NCBI GenBank assembly: GCA_021779835.1
Contig: JAJXZX010000015.1
Location: forward strand, 1-64,000
Reading direction: 5' to 3'
DNA from: Pseudomonadota bacterium
GTDB taxonomy: Bacteria; Pseudomonadota; Alphaproteobacteria; Rhodobacterales; Rhodobacteraceae
DNA: 64,000 nucleotides
In this document: positions 1 through 8,244 of the stretch, piece after piece
Layout: each line of letters begins with the position of its first letter
Position numbering within the stretch: position 1 is the stretch's first letter
The notes under the pieces: generated by a model
What the model was told of the DNA's origin: nothing
Seen by the model: the letters and a program-made list of their open reading frames with translations, nothing else
Databases searched by the model: none
Made by a program: the position numbers and the translations under genes

Positions 1-1
1 G

Positions 2-382
2 CGTTGGCTCTTCGCTTTCGGGCTGCTGACGGCAACTTTTAACCCGACCTCGTTCAACTATGTGCGCTGGGTGCAACAGAACCAGACCGCCAACCTGTCG
101 CTTACCGTGTTTTTCGGCCTGCTGCTGTTCATCGGCTATGTGATTTACCTGTCTGCCACGCTGCGTTCGATCGGCACCTTCGGCGTGGCGATGGTTATCG
201 CGGTGTTTGCTTCGCTGATCTGGGTGCTGCACGATCAGGGCATCTTGCTGCTGACCAACTACAACCTCAACCTCTGGCTTGGCATCTTTGCGCTCTCGCT
301 CGTGTTGGGCATCGGCCTGTCGTGGAGCATCGTCCACAAAGCGCTGACCGGCCAAATCGACGTTGACGAACACGAGGGTTGA
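2..382 (+). CDS. DUF6524 family membrane protein (5' end outside window)
   Basis: The frame is open from base 2, before the first possible GTG at 62, so the gene starts outside the window and 126 residues are visible. The protein is hydrophobic with about four membrane segments: one at the cut edge (RWLFAFGLL), one around FFGLLLFIGYVIYL, one around MVIAVFASLIWVLH and one around WLGIFALSLVLGIGLSW. The sequence matches what I know of the DUF6524 family of small inner-membrane proteins found in Proteobacteria; their function is unknown. It ends 109 bases before secG, and nothing links it functionally to SecG. Family call is from recalled sequence resemblance. Confidence 0.7.
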   Translation, partial: RWLFAFGLLTATFNPTSFNYVRWVQQNQTANLSLTVFFGLLLFIGYVIYLSATLRSIGTFGVAMVIAVFASLIWVLHDQGILLLTNYNLNLWLGIFALSLVLGIGLSWSIVHKALTGQIDVDEHEG

Positions 383-491
383 ACGACTGCGGTAAAGGGG
401 TTGCGGGAAGGGGCGCATCGTCCTAGATAGACCCGTCAAAACCCGGAGGTCTCGCGCCCCGGCCCCCCAAAAGTCACTCGAAAGCCGATCC

Positions 492-887
492 ATGGAAAAC
501 GTCGTTCTTGTCATCCACCTGATCCTGGCGCTTTGCCTGATCGGCGTCGTCCTGTTGCAACGCTCCGAAGGCGGCGGGCTTGGCATGGGTGGCGGCGGCG
601 GTGGCACCGGCGTGATGACGGGCCGTCAGGCCGCAACGGCGCTGGCCAAGCTGACCTGGATCTTCGCGTTTGGTTTTTTCTGCACGTCGATCGCGCTGAC
701 CGTGATTGCGGCGCGCAACGCCTCGGGCAGCTCGGTCATCGACCAAAGCACCACCTCCGCCCCGGCGCCGACCCCGGCTGTTCCCGTCGTGCCGCAAGAC
801 AAAGTGCCCGCCGCCTCGTCGCTGCTGCCGCCGACGGCGCCTGCCACGCCGGACGCGCCGACCACACCGCCGCGCGCCGGAAACTAA
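492..887 (+). CDS. secG: Preprotein translocase subunit SecG
   Basis: 131-residue SecG, the small auxiliary subunit of the SecYEG channel in the inner membrane. The N-terminal half shows the usual pattern: a first membrane helix (VVLVIHLILALCLIGVVLLQ), a glycine-rich cytoplasmic loop starting at the conserved QRSEGGGLG motif, and a second helix (WIFAFGFFCTSIALTVIA). The last 60 residues are an Ala/Pro/Thr-rich tail, longer than in E. coli SecG but usual in alphaproteobacteria. It precedes pyrG, an arrangement common in Rhodobacterales, but a strong hairpin separates the two. Confidence 0.93.
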   Translation: MENVVLVIHLILALCLIGVVLLQRSEGGGLGMGGGGGGTGVMTGRQAATALAKLTWIFAFGFFCTSIALTVIAARNASGSSVIDQSTTSAPAPTPAVPVVPQDKVPAASSLLPPTAPATPDAPTTPPRAGN

Positions 888-912
888 GACCCACCAGCTT
901 TTGTTAACCTGT

Positions 913-953
913 CCCGCACCGCAACATCATGTTGCGGTCGGGTTGCTATTTTG
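913..953 (+). terminator. Hairpin terminator after secG
   Basis: ACCGCAACAT at 918-927 pairs perfectly with ATGTTGCGGT at 929-938, and an outer CCCG/CGGG pair (913-916 with 939-942) extends the stem past one bulged C. A weak T-rich stretch (TTGCTATTTTGC) follows. It lies between secG and pyrG and probably separates their transcription. Confidence 0.65.
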
Positions 954-1049
954 CAGTTTCTCGGGTAAAGCATAAATCCCGTGATGCTGCGCACGCCATT
1001 TGGCGAATCGCACCACATCGACTTTGTTCAATCACGGGGGCCCATCCGC

Positions 1050-2693
1050 ATGGCACGTTATGTTTTTATCACCGGCGGGGTGGTTTCCTCTCTGGGCAAG
1101 GGTCTCGCCTCCGCCGCCCTCGGTGCGTTGTTGCAGGCGCGCGGCTTCTCGGTCCGCCTGCGCAAACTCGACCCCTATCTCAACGTCGATCCCGGCACGA
1201 TGTCACCCTTTGAGCATGGCGAGGTGTTCGTCACCGACGACGGCGCCGAAACCGACCTCGACCTCGGCCACTACGAGCGCTTTACTGGCGTCCATGCCCG
1301 CAAGACCGACTCGGTGTCCTCTGGTCGCATCTATTCTAACGTGTTGGAAAAAGAGCGCCGTGGCGACTACCTCGGCAAAACCATTCAGGTCATCCCGCAC
1401 GTCACCAATGAAATCAAAGACTTCCTTCACATCGGTGAAGATGAGGTCGATTTCATGCTTTGCGAAATCGGCGGCACCGTTGGCGATATCGAGGGCCTGC
1501 CGTTCTTCGAGGCGATCCGCCAGTTCATCCACGAACGCCCGCGCGGCGAATGCCTGCTGATGCACCTAACCCTGCTGCCCTACCTCGCCGCCTCTGGCGA
1601 GCTGAAAACCAAGCCGACCCAACACTCCGTCAAGGAGTTGCAGTCCATTGGCCTTGCGCCCGACGTCCTCCTTCTGCGCTCTGAACACCCGATCCCGGAC
1701 AAAGAGCGCGAGAAAATCGCCCTGTTCTGCAACGTCCGCAAAAGCGCGGTGATCGCCGCGCCCGACCTCAAAACCATCTACGACGCGCCGCTCGCCTATC
1801 ACCGCGAGGGGCTCGACCAAGCCATCCTTGACGCCTTCGGCATCTCCCCCGCGCCACGTCCCAACCTCGCCCGGTGGGAGGACGTGATGGACCGTCTGGT
1901 CAACGCCGAAGGCGAGGTGCGCGTCGCCATCGTCGGCAAATACACCCAGCTTGAAGACGCCTACAAATCCATCGCCGAGGCGCTGACCCACGGCGGCATG
2001 GCCAATCGCACCCGCGTACGCGCCGAATGGATCGACGCCGAGATATTCGAACGCGAAGACCCCGCGCCCTACCTTGAAGGCTTCCATGCCATCCTCGTCC
2101 CCGGCGGCTTCGGCGAGCGCGGCACCGAGGGCAAGATCAAGGCCGCCGAATTCGCCCGCACCCGCGGCGTTCCCTACCTTGGCATCTGCCTGGGCATGCA
2201 GATGGCCGTGATTGAAAGCGCACGCGATCTGGCCGGCATCCCCGACGCCGGATCAGAGGAGTTTGACCACGAATTCGGAAAGAAAAGGTTTACGCCGGTC
2301 GTCTACCACCTGAAGGAATGGATTCAGGGCAACCACGTCGTCGCCCGCAAGGTTTCCGACGACAAGGGCGGCACCATGCGGCTTGGCGCCTACACCGCCA
2401 CCCTCACCCCCGGCTCCCGCGTCGCGCAAATCTATGGCGCGACCACCATCGAGGAACGCCACCGCCACCGCTACGAGGTCGATACGAAATACCGCGACAA
2501 GCTCGAAAAATGCGGCCTGATCTTTTCCGGCATGTCCCCCGACGGCCGCCTGCCAGAGATCGTCGAGATCCCCGACCACCCGTGGTTCATCGGCGTGCAA
2601 TTCCACCCCGAGCTTAAATCCAAACCCTTCGCCCCGCACCCCCTCTTCGCGGATTTCATCCGCGCGGCGGTCGAGGTGAGCCGGTTGGTGTGA
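1050..2693 (+). CDS. pyrG: CTP synthase
   Basis: 547-residue CTP synthase, which converts UTP to CTP with ATP and glutamine. The N-terminal synthase domain carries the P-loop-like [10 protein letters not shown] (residues 9-18) and the [14 protein letters not shown] stretch. The C-terminal class I glutamine amidotransferase domain has the nucleophile elbow GICLGMQ with Cys380 and a late GVQFHPE motif supplying His and Glu. Start chosen at the ATG beginning [10 protein letters not shown], the family-conserved N terminus; in-frame upstream starts would add 23 non-conserved residues. Length fits the family. Confidence 0.97.
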   Translation: MARYVFITGGVVSSLGKGLASAALGALLQARGFSVRLRKLDPYLNVDPGTMSPFEHGEVFVTDDGAETDLDLGHYERFTGVHARKTDSVSSGRIYSNVLEKERRGDYLGKTIQVIPHVTNEIKDFLHIGEDEVDFMLCEIGGTVGDIEGLPFFEAIRQFIHERPRGECLLMHLTLLPYLAASGELKTKPTQHSVKELQSIGLAPDVLLLRSEHPIPDKEREKIALFCNVRKSAVIAAPDLKTIYDAPLAYHREGLDQAILDAFGISPAPRPNLARWEDVMDRLVNAEGEVRVAIVGKYTQLEDAYKSIAEALTHGGMANRTRVRAEWIDAEIFEREDPAPYLEGFHAILVPGGFGERGTEGKIKAAEFARTRGVPYLGICLGMQMAVIESARDLAGIPDAGSEEFDHEFGKKRFTPVVYHLKEWIQGNHVVARKVSDDKGGTMRLGAYTATLTPGSRVAQIYGATTIEERHRHRYEVDTKYRDKLEKCGLIFSGMSPDGRLPEIVEIPDHPWFIGVQFHPELKSKPFAPHPLFADFIRAAVEVSRLV

Positions 2694-2717
2694 CGTGGGG
2701 CGTGAAAGGACATTTCT

Positions 2718-3359
2718 GTGGTTGGGATAAGTAAATATGACGAGATTGAGAGACATTTACGACACGCTCAGACAAGCTTGGAAAAGTTGGTTTTGGCCGC
2801 AGACGGGTCTGAGTTAAGGGACTGTTGGGAAGCATTTCTTGTTGATTTTTCCAGCGCAATTGGAAAAATGATTGCGTTTGCCCAACGGGAAGTCACGTCC
2901 CGCCCGTTTGGGCACAAACTTAAAAACGCGTCACGCTTTGATGACGAGGGACTTGTATTTTTGCGTGAGGCGCGGAATGTCGCGGTACACGGGCTTGAAC
3001 CTTTTGCTGACTTTACAAACCCATCCGTCAACATATCTGGTGCTATTTTAATGTCAGGAAATTCAAGTGCAGCATTTTCCAACACCTATATTAATGGCGT
3101 AAATATTGGAAATTTCTCAATTGAAACTAAGAATGGCCGAGTGAACAGAATATCAGGAAGGCCCAACACGCAAATTTCAGAAGTGCCCGCTTCCATTAAG
3201 CTTAAGCCTGTAAAAAACCCTGAAAAGAAAGCCATTACTCCGGTCCCTACATCGGTATTTGGCATAAAAGTGGAAGGTGGAAGCCCTGACCATTTGGCAA
3301 AGACCGCACTAGATGGCTTACGGAATGAGTTGCTCATTTTGCGTGAGATATTGCAATAA
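2718..3359 (+). CDS. AT-rich accessory protein with HEPN-like RX4H motif
   Basis: 213-residue protein with a GTG start, of a base composition quite unlike its neighbours (bases 3001-3060 have 23 G/C of 60, against a GC-rich surround). Residues about 90-105 read LREARNVAVHG, an R-N-x3-H arrangement typical of the HEPN RNase fold. The segment before it is helical (residues 1-75), which fits a four-helix HEPN domain. The middle (about 115-165) is rich in Asn, Ser and Gly with alternating hydrophobics, suggesting a beta-rich region, and the C terminus is again helical. No partner gene is adjacent: pyrG lies upstream and a GFA-family gene downstream. I do not recognise the full-length family; the HEPN assignment is inference from the motif and helical context. 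Composition suggests recent transfer. Confidence 0.6.
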   Translation: MVGISKYDEIERHLRHAQTSLEKLVLAADGSELRDCWEAFLVDFSSAIGKMIAFAQREVTSRPFGHKLKNASRFDDEGLVFLREARNVAVHGLEPFADFTNPSVNISGAILMSGNSSAAFSNTYINGVNIGNFSIETKNGRVNRISGRPNTQISEVPASIKLKPVKNPEKKAITPVPTSVFGIKVEGGSPDHLAKTALDGLRNELLILREILQ

Positions 3360-3410
3360 CTAGCCGTAGGCTACCCCCCTCCCCGCACCCCCAACCAAAG
3401 GCCCCCTCCC

Positions 3411-3803
3411 ATGACCCAAGTCACCGGCGGCTGTCTCTGCGGCAAGGTTCGCCTCATCGCCACTGGCCGCCCCTACCGTGTCGGCGTCTGCCACTGCATG
3501 GACTGCCGCAAGCATCACGGCGCGATGTTCCACGCCTCTGCCGTTTTCCCGGCCGACGCCGTGACGATCACCGGCGAAACCGGCGACTACAACGGGCGCC
3601 ACTTCTGCCCTAGCTGCGGCTCCTCGGTGTTCGGCCGCTCGGGCGATGAGGTCGAGGTCAACCTTGGCGCCCTTGACGCCCCCGACCAATTCACTCCCAG
3701 CTACGAGCTGTGGACGGTCCGCCGAGAGCACTGGCTGCCGCCCTTTCCCCACGTCAAAGGCTACGACCGCAACCGCACCACATCCGGTCGCGCCGACGAG
3801 TAG
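3411..3803 (+). CDS. GFA/CENP-V domain zinc-binding protein
   Basis: 130-residue single-domain protein of the Gfa-like (glutathione-dependent formaldehyde-activating enzyme) fold. The two zinc sites are visible: Cys8 and Cys10 in GGCLCG, then the CHCMDC motif (Cys27, Cys29, Cys32), and Cys66/Cys69 in HFCPSCG. Most members of this family are not true formaldehyde-activating enzymes, so substrate is unknown. The RBS region is GC-rich and the ATG begins MTQVTGGC, the usual family start. Confidence 0.85.
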   Translation: MTQVTGGCLCGKVRLIATGRPYRVGVCHCMDCRKHHGAMFHASAVFPADAVTITGETGDYNGRHFCPSCGSSVFGRSGDEVEVNLGALDAPDQFTPSYELWTVRREHWLPPFPHVKGYDRNRTTSGRADE

Positions 3804-3921
3804 CGCGGAGGCCAGCCTAGCAGATCAACGTCGCTCCGGCGCCGCTCCGCCGACCGTCTTTATTTCGCTTCCCGAAACGGCGATCACCCGCTATCACAGC
3901 GCCGTCAAACGGAGTGACCCG

Positions 3922-4389
3922 ATGTTTCTAGTTCTGCGCCGCGCTGCCCTGCTTTTTGGGCTCAGCGTCCTCGCCGCCTGTGCCAGCCCGCACGTCGAAG
4001 AAGCCAAGGCGAGCCAGACTGCGATCCATCGCGGCGAGACCCCGGAACTGCACGCCCTCATCAATAAAGCCGCCCACGACTACGGGGTGCCTGCCGCCCT
4101 GATCCACAAGGTAATTCAGCGCGAAAGCGGCTATAACCCCGCCGCCCGCAACGGCCCCTATTATGGCCTGATGCAGATCCTGCCCGGCACCGCGCATACG
4201 ATGGGCTATAGCGGCCCGGCCCGTGGCCTGCTCGACGCCGGCACCAACCTGACCTACGGCGTGAAATACCTGCGCGGCGCCTGGCTTTTGTCACACGGCA
4301 ACTATGACACCGCGATTATGTGGTATGCCAAGGGCTATTACTACGAGGCCCGCCGCCGCGGCATGCTGGATCAGGTCGGCATGCGCTAG
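3922..4389 (+). CDS. Lipoprotein lytic transglycosylase (SLT domain)
   Basis: 155-residue peptidoglycan lytic transglycosylase. The N terminus is a short hydrophobic signal ending in the lipobox VLAAC (Cys20), so it is predicted to be lipid-anchored. The SLT domain follows: catalytic Glu68 in IQRESGYNP, then the YGLMQILPGTA motif and the later GVKYLRG segment. Start chosen at the ATG preceded by GGAGTGACC; the frame is open further upstream but that part is not protein-like and overlaps the GFA gene. Role: cleavage of the glycan strand in wall turnover. It stands alone between unrelated genes. Confidence 0.9.
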   Translation: MFLVLRRAALLFGLSVLAACASPHVEEAKASQTAIHRGETPELHALINKAAHDYGVPAALIHKVIQRESGYNPAARNGPYYGLMQILPGTAHTMGYSGPARGLLDAGTNLTYGVKYLRGAWLLSHGNYDTAIMWYAKGYYYEARRRGMLDQVGMR

Positions 4390-4540
4390 GCCGGGGCACG
4401 CACCCGCGGGTCCGCAGTCAGCGCGACAAACCGCGGCAGGTCGAACGGGTGCAACACCTAACGTTCCCCCTCCGATCCGTTACCGAACCGTCACATCTTC
4501 CTGCTCTAAGCGCCGCCGATCCCTGCTGCCGGAGCGCCCC

Positions 4541-5458
4541 ATGACCGATCCTGACGACCACCCCGGCCGCGATTGGCTTCAGGCCGAACTCGCCGACACC
4601 TTCCATGAAGACATCGAGCTGGAGCTTGAAGACGCCGCCCTTTCGCTTGAAATCGCGCGGATCTACAAAACCCAACATCCCGACACCATCGACAGCAACA
4701 GCTATTTTCACGCGCTGATCCGCCTGCAATCCGAACTTATCAAGTTGCAGGATTGGGTGCAGCATCACAACGAAAAGGTCGTGGTGATCTTCGAGGGGCG
4801 TGACAGCGCGGGCAAGGGCGGCGTAATCAAACGCATCGCGCAACGCCTCAACCCCCGCGTGGTGCGCACCGTGGCGCTGCCCGCGCCTTCGGATCGCGAA
4901 AAAACCCAGTGGTATTTCCAACGCTACGTCCCCCACCTGCCCGCGGGCGGCGAGATCGTGCTGTTCGACCGCTCGTGGTATAACCGCGCCGGCGTCGAGC
5001 GCGTGATGGGCTTCGCCTCTGAGCCGCAGGTCGAGGAGTTCTTTCACGACGTCCCCGAATTCGAACGTATGCTGGTCCGCTCTGGCATCCGCGTCATCAA
5101 ATACTGGTTTTCCATCACCGATGAGGAACAGCAGCTTCGCTTCCTCATGCGCATCCACGACCCGATGAAGCAGTGGAAGCTGTCGCCGATGGACCTGCAA
5201 TCCCGCGTGCGGTGGGAGCAATATACCAAGGCGAAAGAAGAGATGTTCGCCCGCACCAATATCCCCGAGGCACCGTGGTATATCGTCGAGGGCAACGACA
5301 AGAAACGTGCACGCCTCAACTGTATCGACCATTTCCTGTCGCTGGTCCCCTATGGCCCGGTCCCGCATGAAGAGGTCACGCTGCCCGACCGCGTTTTCAA
5401 CCCCGCCTATGAACGCGCCGTGCTGCCGCAAAAGCTGTATGTGCCACAGAAATATTGA
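4541..5458 (+). CDS. ppk2: Polyphosphate kinase 2 (first copy)
   Basis: 305-residue PPK2-family kinase, which transfers phosphate between polyphosphate and nucleoside di/monophosphates. Walker A GRDSAGKGG is at residues 86-94, the Walker B/lid hallmark FDRSWYNRAG begins at 142, and the lid region contains the conserved SITDEEQQ stretch. The acidic N terminus (about 10-60) replaces the Ala/Pro-rich N terminus of the second copy at 26782. Start chosen at the ATG after GGAGCGCCCC. Whether it makes or consumes nucleoside triphosphates cannot be read from sequence alone. Confidence 0.93.
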   Translation: MTDPDDHPGRDWLQAELADTFHEDIELELEDAALSLEIARIYKTQHPDTIDSNSYFHALIRLQSELIKLQDWVQHHNEKVVVIFEGRDSAGKGGVIKRIAQRLNPRVVRTVALPAPSDREKTQWYFQRYVPHLPAGGEIVLFDRSWYNRAGVERVMGFASEPQVEEFFHDVPEFERMLVRSGIRVIKYWFSITDEEQQLRFLMRIHDPMKQWKLSPMDLQSRVRWEQYTKAKEEMFARTNIPEAPWYIVEGNDKKRARLNCIDHFLSLVPYGPVPHEEVTLPDRVFNPAYERAVLPQKLYVPQKY

Positions 5459-5521
5459 CAATATTGATCCTTGTGCCGCGCCCGGTTCCGCCTATCCTCA
5501 TCCCGACTTTGGGGGCGAGCT

Positions 5522-6415
5522 ATGCTGGATTTTCACACACTCGATGTTTTCACCACCACTCCCTTTGCGGGGAACCCTCTGGCGGTCGTGTTGGGCGCCG
5601 ACGCGCTGACCACCGCGCAGATGCAGACCATTGCGCGCGAATTCAACCTGTCCGAGACGATCTTCGTGCAGGCGCCGCAAAGCCCCAACCACACCGCCCG
5701 CGTGCGCATCTTCTTCCCCACGGCTGAAATCCCGTTTGCCGGCCACCCAACCATCGGCTGCGCCATCCTTCTTGCGACTCAAAGCCACCCGTCTGGTGAT
5801 TTCACCGCCCATTTGGTGCTGGAGGAAGAGGCGGGACTTGTTCCCGTCACCGTCACCCGCACAGGCACGGTGACAGAGGCCGAATTCACCGCCCCGCGCC
5901 TGCCCGTTCCGCATCAAGGCACCGCTGAGCCGGCGCAGATCGCCGCCGCCCTTGGCGTGGATATAGCTGCGGTAGGCTTCGGCACCCATCATCCCGGCAT
6001 CTGGCAGGGCGGCCCCGCTTTCCTCTACGTCCCGCTGCGCAACTCCGCCGACCTCGCCGCCGCGCGACCCCGCGAGCCGCACTGGTCCGCCCTGATGACC
6101 ACCGCCAATGTTGACAGCGCCTACCTCTATACGCGTGGCGAGACCTTCGATTTCCAAGCCCGCATGTTCTCGCCCACCGCAGGCATCCCCGAAGATCCCG
6201 CCACCGGGTCGGCCACGGCGATCCTTGCGGCCCAACTCCACGCCGCGGGCCAAATTCCCACCGGCACCACCCGCTTCAGCCTGCTGCAAGGTGCCGAGAT
6301 GGGCCGCCCCAGCCACCTGACGCTGACCATCGACGCCACCGACACTGTCACCGCGATCCGCATCCGTGGCTCTGCGGTCCCGATCAGCCAGGGCCGCCTT
6401 CACCCGCCCACTTGA
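5522..6415 (+). CDS. PhzF family isomerase/epimerase
   Basis: 297-residue PhzF-like protein of the diaminopimelate-epimerase fold. The start MLDFHTLDVFTTTPFAGNPLAVVL is the standard PhzF opening, and the catalytic Glu lies in FNLSETIFV. The C-terminal half repeats the fold with SPTAGIPEDPATGSA, the conserved motif of the second lobe. Phenazine biosynthesis genes are absent, so it is one of the many PhzF-like proteins of unknown substrate. It is followed 11 bases later by a DUF1330 gene, probably in one transcript. Confidence 0.92.
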   Translation: MLDFHTLDVFTTTPFAGNPLAVVLGADALTTAQMQTIAREFNLSETIFVQAPQSPNHTARVRIFFPTAEIPFAGHPTIGCAILLATQSHPSGDFTAHLVLEEEAGLVPVTVTRTGTVTEAEFTAPRLPVPHQGTAEPAQIAAALGVDIAAVGFGTHHPGIWQGGPAFLYVPLRNSADLAAARPREPHWSALMTTANVDSAYLYTRGETFDFQARMFSPTAGIPEDPATGSATAILAAQLHAAGQIPTGTTRFSLLQGAEMGRPSHLTLTIDATDTVTAIRIRGSAVPISQGRLHPPT

Positions 6416-6426
6416 AAGGTTCCCTG

Positions 6427-6720
6427 ATGCCCAAAGGATACTGGATCGCCCTCGTCGACGTCCACGACACCGCCGCTTACGATCTTTATCGGCAGGCCAA
6501 TGCCGCGCCCTTTGCCGAATACGGCGCGCGATTCCTCGCGCGAGGCGGCCCGCAAGAGGTGGTCGAAGGACAGGCGCGCAAACGCTCTGTCATCCTTGAA
6601 TTCCCCACCATCGAGGCCGCGCGCGCCTGCTATGCCTCGCCCGGCTATCAGGCGGCCAAGGCGTTGCGCCTGAACGCCGCCGACGGCGACATCATCATCG
6701 TTGAGGGCTACGCGGGCTAA
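6427..6720 (+). CDS. DUF1330 domain protein
   Basis: 97-residue protein of the DUF1330 family, a dimeric ferredoxin-like alpha/beta barrel of unknown function. The start PKGYWIALVDVHD, the central FLARGG and the KRSVILEFPTIEAARACYASPGYQ segment are typical of the family. The ATG at 6427 sits behind AAAGGT; an in-frame upstream start exists but would run into the phzF stop. Likely cotranscribed with the PhzF-like gene. Confidence 0.9.
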   Translation: MPKGYWIALVDVHDTAAYDLYRQANAAPFAEYGARFLARGGPQEVVEGQARKRSVILEFPTIEAARACYASPGYQAAKALRLNAADGDIIIVEGYAG

Positions 6721-6786
6721 GCCTGCCAAATCATATCCCTGTCATAAGGCGATTTCCTGCTTGGCCACGGCCCTCGCCGCTCTTAT

Positions 6787-7239
6787 ATGCAGGCGATGTT
6801 TGGCGATCTTCTCCGCGGCCTTCTGGCCTCCGATCCCGCCCCGCTGGCGGACCCCGATGCGCGCGTGGCGATGGCCGCGCTTCTGGTGCGCGTCGGTCGC
6901 TCTGGCACAGGCTACACCGACATCGAAGTCACGCGCATCGACCGCATCCTTACGGTGCGCTATGCGCTCTCGCCCTTCGCCGCAGTTGACCTGCGCCGTC
7001 AGGCCGAGGCGCTGGAGGCCGAGGCCCCCGATACCGTGCGCTTTACCCGCGCCATCAAGGACTGCGTTGATCTGGAGCACCGCCAATCGGTGATCGAGGC
7101 GATGTGGGAGGTGGTGCTGGCCGACGGCATCCGCGAATCCGAGGAAGACGCCCAGATGCGCCTATTGGCCAACCTCTTGGGCATCAGCGACCGCGACAGC
7201 AACATCGCCCGCCTGCGCGTGGAAAACCGTCTGGCATGA
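6787..7239 (+). CDS. TerB-family (tellurite resistance-like) protein
   Basis: 150-residue protein, almost entirely helical, with the acidic repeat pattern of TerB-like domains (DADVxxxE-type positions appear as DIEVTRIDRIL and VLADGIRESEEDAQMRLLANLLGIS). TerB-like proteins bind metal through acidic residues and serve varied, mostly unknown roles; no ter operon is present here. ATG at 6787 chosen; a second ATG three codons in is possible. Its stop overlaps the next ATG (ATGA), indicating translational coupling with the PhnD-like gene. Confidence 0.8.
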   Translation: MQAMFGDLLRGLLASDPAPLADPDARVAMAALLVRVGRSGTGYTDIEVTRIDRILTVRYALSPFAAVDLRRQAEALEAEAPDTVRFTRAIKDCVDLEHRQSVIEAMWEVVLADGIRESEEDAQMRLLANLLGISDRDSNIARLRVENRLA

Positions 7240-8009
7240 TCGCCGCGCTGCCAATGTACGACCGGCCGGAAAACGCCGCCGCCCACGATGCGCTGTGGGC
7301 GGCGATCCGCGATGCGATCCACGCGGCGGGTCATCCCGCGCCCGCCACCCTCAACCGAGATATTGGGTTGCTGGAGGGCGGGACTGCGCCCGACCTGATC
7401 CTTGGCCAAGCCTGCAACCTGCCAATGCGCACCAGCCTGCGCGACCGCGTGACCTATGTCGCGACCTTCGATTATGGCCTGCCCGACCTGATCCCCGGTT
7501 ATTACCATAGCCTGTTCGTCACGCGGGCCGGCGACGCCACCGACCTGCCCACCTACGCCTCGCGGCGCTTTGCCTATAACGGTGACGACAGCCACTCGGG
7601 CTGGGCCTCGGCGCAACTCGCGGCTAACGCGCTAGGCTTTCGCTTCACCAACACCCACGCCACCGGCGCCCACCGGTTTTCGGCGCAAGCCGTGGCCACA
7701 GGCCGCGCCGATATCGCCGCGATCGACGCCATCTCATGGCGCGCCATCACCCGCTGGCAGCCCGACGACGCGCGCGCGCTGCAAATCATCGGCCTCACCG
7801 CAGCCACCCCCGGTCAGGCGCTCATCACCCGAAAAGGCGCCGATCCCGCCCCCCTCCGCGCCGCCCTTCGAACCGCCCTGGCAACCCTCGCGCCGCAACA
7901 CCGCGCCACGCTTGGCATCCTCGGGCTCACGCAAATCCCGCTTGCCGCCCACCTTGAAATCGCGACGCCGCCCGGCCCCGAAATCCTCGCGGAACCCGAC
8001 ATGGCGTAA
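7236..8009 (+). CDS. PhnD/SBP-fold protein without signal peptide
   Basis: 257-residue protein resembling PhnD-type phosphate/phosphonate ABC transporter binding proteins: an opening MIAALPMYDRPE, a G-x-A-P-D-L-I-L-G-Q segment, YHSLFVTRAG, and a second-lobe segment RFAYNGDDSHSGW followed by ATGAHRFSAQAVATGRADIAAIDAISW. The N terminus has no signal peptide and no transporter genes lie nearby, so this is probably a cytoplasmic or otherwise repurposed binding protein. The ATG overlaps the stop of the TerB-like gene by the ATGA arrangement. Ligand unknown. Confidence 0.8.
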   Translation: MIAALPMYDRPENAAAHDALWAAIRDAIHAAGHPAPATLNRDIGLLEGGTAPDLILGQACNLPMRTSLRDRVTYVATFDYGLPDLIPGYYHSLFVTRAGDATDLPTYASRRFAYNGDDSHSGWASAQLAANALGFRFTNTHATGAHRFSAQAVATGRADIAAIDAISWRAITRWQPDDARALQIIGLTAATPGQALITRKGADPAPLRAALRTALATLAPQHRATLGILGLTQIPLAAHLEIATPPGPEILAEPDMA

Positions 8010-8244
8010 AAGGGTTGCTTTGTGACCCCCGATCCGTGCTAGACTGCTCGGATAAACAAAGCCCAAGTGACCCTCGTGATCCCGCCTGCCCGCCCATGCC
8101 CCTGCCTGCCAGCCTGTTTTCCGGGCCGCACGGGGTCTCAGCAACTGGCCGAGGAACCCCCCCCATACTCCTGATCCAACGACCACACAGGCGCGCCCGC
8201 GCCTTTCTCCCGGCCTTTGCCGGGGTCATTGAACAGGTGAAACT

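Noticed and set aside
329-887. Reverse-strand and alternative frames around secG
   Set aside because: Arg/Gly-rich shadows of the secG gene.
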